Shown: positions 56,076 through 64,000 of the stretch, piece by piece
Layout of the letters: every line of letters starts with the position of its first letter
Position numbering within the stretch: position 1 is the stretch's first letter
NCBI GenBank assembly: GCA_002099365.1
Contig: MSED01000002.1
Span: 1,798,001 to 1,862,000, forward strand
DNA from: Phialophora verrucosa
Taxonomy: Eukaryota; Ascomycota; Eurotiomycetes; Chaetothyriales; Herpotrichiellaceae
DNA length: 64,000 nt
Reading direction: 5' to 3'
Position numbers and translations under genes: made by a program
The notes under the pieces: model-generated
What the model was told of the DNA's origin: nothing
Databases searched by the model: none
The model's input: only the letters and a program-made list of their open reading frames with translations

Positions 56076-57467
56076 TCATGAACTGGCCTTCATCCTCCCG
56101 CACAGGCTGCATGTCCACCATTGACTCTCCATCCAGTTGCCGCACTGCCCGCACGTCCAGCCCACGGGGTTGGTCTGGGCTTTTTCCTTGGCTGCGTTCT
56201 CGAAGCGTGCGATATTATCTGCTGCGCTACGAGAGGCTAGGACGTTGTGAGGTTGAGGTTTTGACGATTTAGAGCTGGATTTGGTGCGGGTACTGGAAGT
56301 GGATGAAATCTTGGACGGGGCAAGGGGCGGGGAAGGCGGATTGAACCATGGTGGTCGTTCGGTTTCGCAGGCCCCGCAGACGAGGTAGGTGATGGGGTTT
56401 ATGAGCGTGCAGGCTTCGCAGGTCCAGGTCTGTTCTTCGTGGGGGAGACGCGCCGGTGGAGGTGTGGGAGTGGACTTCGATGCTGGTGTTGGTCTCGGTT
56501 TCGGTTTCGAACCTGGTTCGTACTCTGTCACCGAAGTGTCCGATCCCGGATTCTCCTTCAATTGTCGTTCGATTTGAAGCTGCTCCTCGCGCAGCTTTCT
56601 CATGTCTGTAGGTGGCTGCACGGTGTTACCCCTTTGAAACCCCCCGGTAGGGTTGTCGTGGCTGGGGGGAACATAGCCCGCACCGAACAACCGAGCTTCT
56701 TCCTCCTGGATGATCTCAATGTAGGCTTGCATAAGAGCCGCTTCGTCTTCGTCCGCCTTCTCCGCCTGCGTGGTGGCGATTTTCTCCTTCTTAATGGCCT
56801 GTTCTTGCGCGATCTTCCTGCCCATGCCGGGCACCGTGTTGCCGCACCCACGGTTGACGCGGTTCCGTCTCTCAGCCGCGGCGGCGATGATCTCGCGGGC
56901 GTCCTGTCCGCGCAAGATCCCCCGACCCCCAACTTTGCTGCCGCTACCCTGTGCGAGGACGGCACGCTGGCCACGCCGCTCCGCCGCTGCGCGCGCTTGT
57001 CGTTGGAGTTCGGATCTGGGAATACCTCTTCCACCGAGCCGGTTTCCTTTGCCCAGGAATCCTTCTCCCGTATAGCCCTTTCTCAGCAAGGCCTCGTGCT
57101 CGTCCCGCAATTTGTCCCACAGAGCGTGGAAGGCTTGGTCGTGCGGGCCGTGCAGAATGTGAGATAACTCGTGTAGCATGGTGTCCACGATGTTCTCGAA
57201 GGGCAGGAACTGCCTATCGTCCGCCGGATACCGAAGCCTCAGGTGGATGGACTCGCCGCGGTTGGTATTGAGGCCGAGTAAGCCATGCTCGTCAGGGTAA
57301 AACTCTGCTAGAACGCCGACTCGCCATCCGCGAACACGCATAATGGGCTTGACCAGCGAGGCGACGCGCTTGAGAATATTGAGGGCTTCATTTGGCCGCG
57401 CTTTGGAGGTCAAATGTTGGAATTGATCGACCAGGGGGTCGAGTTCTGTTCCTCGGGTGTGCGACAT
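56076..57467 (-). CDS. wss1: Wss1-type WLM-domain DNA-protein crosslink metalloprotease
   Basis: A single exon, 463 residues, with ATG complementing 57465-57467. The WLM metalloprotease domain occupies residues about 15-160. It has the zinc-binding signature HELSHILHGPH (His99, Glu100, His103, His109), matching the known HELxHxxxGPH arrangement of yeast Wss1/SPRTN-like proteases. These degrade proteins crosslinked to DNA in concert with Cdc48 and SUMO. A basic, glutamine/arginine-rich linker (about 150-300) follows. Two RanBP2-type zinc fingers close the protein: WTCEACTLINPITYLVCGAC near 365 and WTCGQCGNWMESQWWTCSLC near 440-459. All Cys ligands are present. Nuclear location is expected. It is divergent from the DUF1776 gene, with about 617 bp between starts. 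Confidence 0.92.
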   Translation of the reverse strand: MSHTRGTELDPLVDQFQHLTSKARPNEALNILKRVASLVKPIMRVRGWRVGVLAEFYPDEHGLLGLNTNRGESIHLRLRYPADDRQFLPFENIVDTMLHELSHILHGPHDQAFHALWDKLRDEHEALLRKGYTGEGFLGKGNRLGGRGIPRSELQRQARAAAERRGQRAVLAQGSGSKVGGRGILRGQDAREIIAAAAERRNRVNRGCGNTVPGMGRKIAQEQAIKKEKIATTQAEKADEDEAALMQAYIEIIQEEEARLFGAGYVPPSHDNPTGGFQRGNTVQPPTDMRKLREEQLQIERQLKENPGSDTSVTEYEPGSKPKPRPTPASKSTPTPPPARLPHEEQTWTCEACTLINPITYLVCGACETERPPWFNPPSPPLAPSKISSTSSTRTKSSSKSSKPQPHNVLASRSAADNIARFENAAKEKAQTNPVGWTCGQCGNWMESQWWTCSLCGRMKASS

Positions 57468-58084
57468 GTTGGGTGTTGTCGGGTCTTAGGCGGTATGATT
57501 AATTATCCGTTTGAGCGAGGAAGATGTATGATGGGTCGAGACGACTGTTCTTCTGTTTGTAGCCGCGCTTTCCTCTACACTTGCAACAGTGAGGGAACCT
57601 GGTCATTCATTGCGCAGTGACAATTAATGCACTGGCCTCGTTCCGTGAACAGCCTGGGTCAGGGGTGAAATGCATAGATGGAGAGTAGAAAGACAGAATC
57701 TGAACACGCTATCTAGAGGTACCCCTGTACCCAGTAGACGCCGGAAGATGCCAGAAGGAAACAGTCTACTCGTTCATGTCGTTCGGTAGAAGAAATGGAG
57801 CGTTGGATGGATTCGTAATGAATCTCAGCCTGATGGACGACGGAGGCGAATGGAAGCCTGCCACGTGATGGCCACCCATCGTTCTCCGATTAGCAGAGAG
57901 TGTCCCCCGCGCTGGGAGGTCTGGAGGTGGTGTCACTAACTTCATCTCGAGTATGATCGTACTGTAGCTCTGACGAGCTGTAATTACAACTCAGTGACAC
58001 AAAAGTCTCGACGTCGCCGAGCCGTCGACACCTTCGTGCCAGGCAGTGTCGTCTAGCCAATATCATAACCATAGCACACCCAAA
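57468..58084. promoter_or_regulatory. Divergent promoter region (Wss1 / DUF1776)
   Basis: About 617 bp between divergent starts. No supported exon and no motif assigned. Confidence 0.4.
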
Positions 58085-59808
58085 ATGACGAGTGACGACC
58101 AGCAGTTCCTCGACCTGGTAAGTCCCATAGCCATGCTAACCACCCGACCAACCCCCCACCTTCTCTGTCAAATCGAGGGCATGTACGCCAGACATGGCTA
58201 ACTCAGCATCTCTCGCATTCGCAGCTCGCCTCTGTCCCCCAAGACATCGCCCACTACGGCAGCCGCATAGCCGACTATGTCGACAAGCACGCCAATGCCC
58301 TTGCCAACGACATCCGCGACGCCATCGATCGAGCAAGCTGGATTCCGGACTCGATACGCCCACCCCGCGCATCTGGTACCTCGGGGTCGTTCTTCGTCAA
58401 ACCACCCCCACCGCCGCAGGGGATCCTGCAGAAGACCGGCGCATGGGTGTCGAGGAACCGCAACGCCATCGCTGTGGTGTTAGCATTCGCGGGCACGACA
58501 ATATACCTGGTGCATCGGCGCCGACGGGCCCACGCGCGCAAGAGACGGGCGAAGAAACTCCCTTCCGGAGCGAAGAAGGAGATCGTGGTGCTGGCGTGCT
58601 CGACGTTTCATGACGCCCTGACCCGGTCGTTGGCCGTCGACCTCGAACGCAGAGGCTACGTCGTCTATGTGACGGTGTCGTCGACGGAGGAGGATTCGCT
58701 CGTCCAGCAGGAGGCCAAGCAGGACCTGCGCCCGCTGTGGATCGATCTGACGTCCACGGTGCCCAACCCGGCAGTCGACGTCCACCCCAACCTTGAGGCC
58801 ATCCGCGATCACATCACCCGGGGGTCTGGGAACATGACGCTCGCCGGCCTCATCGTCTTCCCCGGCTGTTCGGGCTACAGCGAGGGGCCGTTCGCGCTGC
58901 TTCCGCCCTCTGATATCGTCGACACGATCAACACCCGACTCGTCGCTCCGTTGTTGACCGTCCAGCAATTTCTCCCCTTGCTCGCGAACCATAGCACCGA
59001 CCCGAAAGCGCCTTCCTCGATCGTCATTGCCTACCCATCCATCCCGAACAGTCTCTCCCCGCCGCGACAAATCCCTGAATGTCTAGTCACGTCCAGCCTC
59101 TCGTCGCTGGCGAAATCGCTGAGACGAGAAATCTCCGCCGCACGCGCAAACATTACGGTCAGCGAACTGAAGCTCGGGAATTTCGACATGGGCTCCGTGT
59201 CGACGTCCCCGTGGGCAAGGACGACCCCGACTCAATCGACGTTAGCACCGGGCTCTTCCTCGGCCTTGACCCACAGCACCCACAGCCACAGTCAGAATCA
59301 GAATCAGAGCCAGTCTCACTGGCATAGTTCCCAGCGCGCGGCGCATCAGCGGAAATCGCTGGGCCAGAGGAGCAGCTTCATCCGCGGCTCGTCGGCCAGA
59401 GAGTTCCACAATGCCGTGTTTGACGCACTCGCGCCACCGCAGACCTTCCGCCCCTTCGGATACGCGAGTCTGGAGTTTACGAGTACCAGGCGCGCGGATG
59501 TCGTGTTCGTGGGCAGTGGCGCCAGGATGTATGATCTGGTGGGCAAATTCTTCCCCGGCGGACTGATTGGGTTGATGATGGGCTGGAACCGACGGAGGAC
59601 GGCACCGCCAGAGGAGTTCTATCAGTCTGTATACCATGACGATCCACGTCGAATGGGCGGAAGTGCAAGTGGAAGCGCGATCGGCACCGCCGCTGGGGCT
59701 GGCCCTGGTTTTGGCTCGAGTTTTGCTGCAGCTGGACCGTCGACCTCGGCGTCGCCGTGGGGATTTCACTCCCTGGGAAGCGACAGTGGGATTTGGGAGA
59801 AGGTGTAA
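58085..59808 (+). CDS. DUF1776 family membrane-associated SDR-like protein
   Basis: Exon 1 is only 33 nt (58085-58117, encoding MTSDDQQFLDL). A GTAAGT...GCAG intron follows, then exon 2 58225-59808, for a total of 538 residues. The start is supported because exon 2 joins in frame (SVPQDIAHYGSRIADYV). One hydrophobic segment (about residues 85-100, IAVVLAFAGTTIYLV) is flanked by an Arg-rich stop-transfer stretch. After it comes a Rossmann-like region (VVLACSTFHDALTRSLAVDLERRG, WIDLTSTV, LIVFPGCSGYSEGPFALL) resembling short-chain dehydrogenases but without a clear Tyr-x3-Lys. This is the fungal DUF1776 family, function unknown. The C-terminus is Gly/Ala/Ser-rich and low complexity, and a (CA)GAATCAGAATCAGAG-type repeat lies near 59293-59310. 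Confidence 0.85.
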
Positions 59809-60233
59809 AAGTGGATTTCTCAGATCTTCTGTTTCGGTCTGAACGGATGGACCTTTCTGTGTACAAAGAACGACTCATGATATACTTCCTCGACTGCCAT
59901 TGCATTAGCGGACTAAACCTTCTTCACTCATTCCGACATATTCGTTCCTTTTTCGGGGCGCAACAATGAAGAACGATATCAACAACGATTTGTAAATAGA
60001 TGAATCCAACCCTCCATCAGCTGATGCTTCCTTCTTCCACATCTCGATCCTGCTCTTCGACAGCGATTCACACTCCAGGTATAAGACCTATGGGGGCCCC
60101 AGGACTTTGCGGCTCAGAGGATCTCCTCCCCCGCTTGCGTGACAATATTGACCTTCCCCATGTATTCGCCCTCGACTTCCCTAGGAGCGCTTTTCAGGAC
60201 CCCAAAGCATTGGTGATGAGGTCTCCGGCTTCA
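59809..60233. other. Convergent 3' intergenic region
   Basis: About 425 bp between two stop codons. Probably 3' untranslated sequence. Nothing else seen. Confidence 0.5.
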
Positions 60234-61915
60234 TCATGTTTGTTCGTCTTGCGAGTGGCTGTCAGGATCGGGATGGAGTTCCCATGAATCCAGCTCCGCC
60301 AAGAGGCCCCTGTACTGATCCCGCAACTGAACTAATTCTTCGACCTTTCCCTGCCGTTCCAGAACCCCTTCAAGTTGATTCAAGACATTGAAGGTGTAGG
60401 CTGCACCGGTCTCGCTCAAGAGTGGACCACCTTCGAGAGCCATTCGGATGAACTTTTCACTGTCCGAAAGCCGTCCCATATGTTCGTAAAGATATGCCAG
60501 CTCGAGGCACAAAAAGACACCATTTCTCTGGCCATTCGGTCTGCCAGTAGCCTTCACGACCGAGCGGATACCGAGTATGAGGTCTTTCTCAGCGGCCTGG
60601 TAGTCCTTCCGCCCAAGTGAAACTCCAGCCTTCAGGGTGATGAGATCTCTCTGCAGCTCGCTTAGAGGCGATAATATTGGTTGCGCTGCATCCCATAGAC
60701 GTAGGCACACTTGCGAAGCCTTGTCGAGTTGTCCTTGCTGGATGTACATTTCAACTACTCCCAACAGCAAGCGAGTTGAGATATCAGCGTCAGGAAAGCT
60801 CATCGCGGTCTTCACCAAGAGGTCAGCATATCTGCACAACAAATCATGAAGGTGTTCTTGTCCCATCTCAATAAGTGATGACACTATGCTCTTGATGGGA
60901 TGTGTGGCTCCCAAGATGCGATCTGCCCATGAAGTCACCGTCTTCAAGACCAAAGTCCGAACGTCGCAATGGCTGCCCCAAACACTACGGGTAAACTCTG
61001 TGACCAATTCCTGCAACAGTTGGAAAGGCTGTTCTTTCAGGAGCACACCGAAAGCGGAGCAGCCCCTATTCAAGAGGGCAAATCCCCGCCGAACAGAATT
61101 GGTTCTCAAAAAGACCACAGCACTGGTAATGTCCCCGAAAACAGAGAGAAGGCCGGGAGTGAACTCGTACTGTGCTTTGATGACTTTCTGAGTGGAGTAC
61201 CATAAGTAATAGGCTTGTGCGGATCTGAAAATATTTTCAGCGTGCTGGCTCTCAGGCGATTGCTGGAGCTGGACATGACATATAGTGTCCATCCGGGCCG
61301 AGGAAAGAAGTTTTCGTCGCAACGTCTTGCAGGTCTGACGATCGGCCAGTGAGACTCGGGCTCCCTTCCGCTGAACGTTTCGCAATAGTCGTTGAGCCTG
61401 CAGTGGCCTTCCGTTGGGACCCGAAAGGGAGGAAACGTGTGGTACGGTTGCTTCCCGATTGAGTTTACCGATTAGTTCTTGCTTCATGGCTTGGGTGTAG
61501 TTCTTCCTCATCTTCCAGTCTCGCAGTCGTTTCTTGTACATTTTATCACTAATATAGCCTTAGACGCTGGTCAACTATGGCCGAAGCGGTCGACTTACGT
61601 AGCGTCGAACCCGTACTCCTGCTTCATCCGTGCCATCACATCCGTGAGTTGAAGATCTTGATGGATGTACAGCTCTTCAATGGTGGACTTGAGGGGTTCC
61701 CAGACGGCATCTGGAATCGTTGATCTCCTTTGACGCAACGGTGGTTGAGGGAGACCTGTAATCTCCGGTGTATTGACGAAAATGACCTCCTGATCCATGC
61801 TGACGTCGCAATTGTCGATGGAACCAACCGCGAATGGATTGCTAGGGATGACGGCATCCTCAAGGACGCCGAAGTGGTCATCCATGGTGATATCGAGCTC
61901 GTCGTTCAAGGCCAT
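60234..61915 (-). CDS. Clr5-domain protein with TPR-like helical repeats
   Basis: Two exons, 61915-61599 and 61548-60234, join through a 50-nt intron (GTAAGT...TTAG) to give 543 residues. Residues about 70-125, spanning the splice, read IPDAVWEPLKSTIEELYIHQ...YKKRLRDWKMRKNY, the small helical Clr5 domain named after a fission yeast heterochromatin factor and common in filamentous fungi. The splice is confirmed by domain continuity. The remaining 400 residues are helical with TPR-like pairs (for example AYLYEHMGRLSDSEKFIRMAL and QLEGVLERQGKVEELVQLRDQYRG). No DNA-binding zinc motif and no membrane segment. Proteins of this class are largely uncharacterised; roles in chromatin or signalling are suggested only by name. 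Confidence 0.88.
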
Positions 61916-63227
61916 GCTCTCAGCCTGACGCTCTCAGTCGATGGGTAAGACTGGCTTTGTTCCAAACATGAACTGTCAGAAAATTTGACAAACAACGTAG
62001 AAAACTCGAGCACCCTGGGGGCAAGCCGAGCATAAATAGATTCGTCGGTCAGCCATCACTCGGTGCATCCCTTTGTCAAGACCTTTCGTGAGGCTGCTGC
62101 CCAGGGAAATCAGAAATGTTGCCTCGCTGAGCTGGGCTCAATTGGGCCAATACGCCACCGCCATGGACGCCACAAAAACTTCTGACAACGGCAACCTGCT
62201 GCCGACCAGGTGGTGGTGCGTCCAATCACTACCCTGGCTTCGAGGACGGCCAGCCCCCAGAGAATGGAACTGCTTCGCATGCCTAGAAGAAGTGAACAAC
62301 TTTTGACATGCATATCAACTTCCGCCTCCATTGTGCGAGACAGGAAGATGGCCAACGAGAGAAGCATTGCAAGGTCCAGGAGGAAGAGCGGTGAATTTGT
62401 CAGGCGGAAATTCATCATCGGCCTTTCTCCAAGAAGCGACACAAATTGGTCACGTCGCCCAATTTCAACAGAGAAGCTACGAACAACTTTTGAGAGTCTC
62501 ATGGAGCGCTGTCCTGGGTCACGAGTTACTCGTCAGTCACGCAAAGCCACTATCGGCACGTGTGCACATGTGCTGTCGCCCTTCTATCCGTGGTACTTCT
62601 GCCTACATGACAGCTCAGACCGTATTCGATCTTCAATACTCAATCTTCAATCTCCTCTTGACCATCGCCTGACACACACCATCGCTAACTGGCTTGTGCA
62701 CGCCGCAGTTGTATGACTGGCTGTCATCACCTTGAGCGGATTGCCACTCACTTCACAGACTGCGATGTTTCAAACCCCGCGGCTCAGACGTGGAAGGAGA
62801 GCTGCTCCGACTTCTCGTCCTGCTTGTGCAGTCGCCCGAGTGTCGGGATCAGTGCCCTATTTTGCCCATGAGTGGATAATCCCAAGAGAATGGAGGAAGA
62901 AATGTAGGCATGACTGGGACCAATTCGCACAGCATGGAATTTTGTTGCGGGTCATGAATTCGTCCTGCGTTTGACAAGATCCAGATCGAGTATTCCCTTG
63001 CCGGGCGTGACGGATTCATTCCCTGGAGTGACATGTTACGACATCGGATGGAGCAAGAGCAGCAGAATTCTAGGTATTTGAGCCCGTGTCGCTGCCACTC
63101 ACCATGTTCTGAGTTTGCGTTTGATATCTCGCACCTCATATGTTAGGCGGGGAACATCACTGTCAAACATCAGTTGCCGCACCAGTACAACTACAGCGAC
63201 AGAACTCTTTGTCCTTGGCGACCAGCC
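61916..63227. promoter_or_regulatory. Divergent region between Clr5 gene and right-edge gene
   Basis: About 1.3 kb between divergent starts. Overlapping short frames on both strands only. No supported exon or RNA gene. Confidence 0.5.
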
Positions 63228-64000
63228 ATGTCGCGCGGAGTTCCAGCTGCTTCGCACCACACGCATTTGGCTGTGAAAGAGGAACCGGCGCAGCTCACGA
63301 GCCTCCCAACCGCAGCTTTCTTCCTCCGCAATGCCGATTACCCACAAGGGGAGCTCTTCCAGATCGTCCAACCGGACCACATCTCATCTGCCCCCCCAGC
63401 GGCGATCAAACGGCCATCTTTCCCAGAGAGGCGACAGGCGGCCTTGCGGATGCTGGAGCCTTGTATCTTCTTTGTACAGTTTCCGTGTCGACAGAGGTGT
63501 CGCAGTCTGGGTATCTGTATACATTACCAGTTCGTTGGCGGCTGTCAAAGGCTGCCTGATGGGCTAAGGTGTCCTGTTTGTATTCTGAGTGATGTCGAAG
63601 TGGTACGAATGAACACCGAGAACGCACGATGATTTAGATACTGATTCTTCATCCTCTGTGGCAGGCCATCGAAGCAAACCGAAGATGTCCACTTCATCAA
63701 GACCCAGCGCAGGCGAATCCAATCAACAACCGACCTGAGGACTTCTTGGCTACCAGACAGCAGAGAGAATTCTACGACCATCTGCTGGAGCGATCCACCC
63801 TCTGCCACTGGCAAGACCTGCCCCAACTACCAGAAGAAGGGCTTCTCGAAGGTGGATCCGAGTTCAACCGTGATGGCTTTCATCGCGAAACGACACCCAA
63901 AAATATGCGCGATGTCAAAATGTTGGACAGCATAATGGAAGAGGACATGCATTGCGAGCGGAATGCGGTAGAGGTGACTGCAGATAGCGGGTTCAATTGG
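63228..64000 (+). CDS. Unrecognised protein, 5' part only (runs off right edge)
   Basis: Exon 1 is taken from the ATG at 63228 (MSRGVPAASHH) to 63602, and exon 2 from 63665 to the window end. A 62-nt intron (GTACGA...GGCAG) joins them in frame (SDVEV|AIEANRRCPLH), giving 237 visible residues. A second possible intron of 57 nt (about 63475-63531, GTACAG...TTACCAG) lies inside exon 1. It keeps the frame whether or not it is removed, so the protein there is ambiguous. Features are a small Cys-rich patch (GLRCPVC) and a charged C-terminal part with no recognised domain. The start codon is not certain: an earlier exon may exist in the 1.3 kb upstream. The protein continues beyond the window. Confidence 0.55.

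Noticed and set aside
56439..57167. 242-residue plus-strand frame over the Wss1 gene
   Set aside because: Arises from high GC on the opposite strand of a confirmed metalloprotease. Arg/Gly/Leu-rich shadow composition.
1..64000. CRISPR arrays, bacterial operons, rRNA genes or phage modules
   Set aside because: None seen. Gene structure is eukaryotic with spliceosomal introns, and no regularly spaced repeats occur.

Overview
This window is eukaryotic nuclear DNA from a filamentous ascomycete (Pezizomycotina). The evidence is short introns (about 50-80 nt, GT...AG, with CTAAC or CTGAC branch sites), Zn2Cys6 and DUF3425 regulators, nuclear genes for a complex I subunit and a proton-pumping plasma membrane ATPase, DUF3807, DUF1776 and Clr5-domain proteins, and an aspartyl-tRNA synthetase fused to DUF2156. 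Gene content would fit the Eurotiomycetes, but I cannot place the genus from sequence alone.

Layout. 1-8.1 kb is housekeeping-like: the N-terminal part of a low-complexity protein running off the left edge (minus), a large coiled-coil protein (minus), the complex I 17.8 kDa-type subunit (plus) and the ADP/ATP-dependent NAD(P)H-hydrate dehydratase (minus). An AT-rich, repeat-relic-like patch at 8.40-8.65 kb separates this from 9.3-27.7 kb. That second block is an accessory region of redox and detoxification genes: two cytochromes P450, an FAD monooxygenase, a nitroreductase, a glutathione S-transferase, an NAD(P)-dependent reductase and three regulators of different classes (Zn2Cys6, DUF3425, and C2H2 plus Zn2Cys6). 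No polyketide, peptide or terpene synthase lies inside it. From 28.3-29.7 kb there are two small convergent genes. 29.8-35.4 kb is gene-poor and holds one tRNA-Glu(CTC). A divergent P-type H+-ATPase lies at 35.4-38.5 kb, followed by another gene-poor stretch to 44.2 kb and a secreted orphan protein.

47.6-54.9 kb is the most interesting part. A hormone-sensitive-lipase-type alpha/beta hydrolase (minus) sits head to head with a 962-residue AspRS-DUF2156 fusion (plus). The fusion has the architecture of ergosteryl-3beta-O-L-aspartate synthase (ErdS), which moves aspartate from Asp-tRNA onto ergosterol. The neighbouring hydrolase is a candidate for the opposing Erg-Asp hydrolase (ErdH), so the pair could form a sterol aspartylation/deaspartylation module.

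56-64 kb holds a Wss1-type DNA-protein crosslink protease, a DUF1776 membrane protein, a Clr5-domain protein with TPR-like helices, and the 5' part of an unrecognised gene running off the right edge. All exon joins were read by eye from splice signals and reading-frame continuity. No database search was possible.
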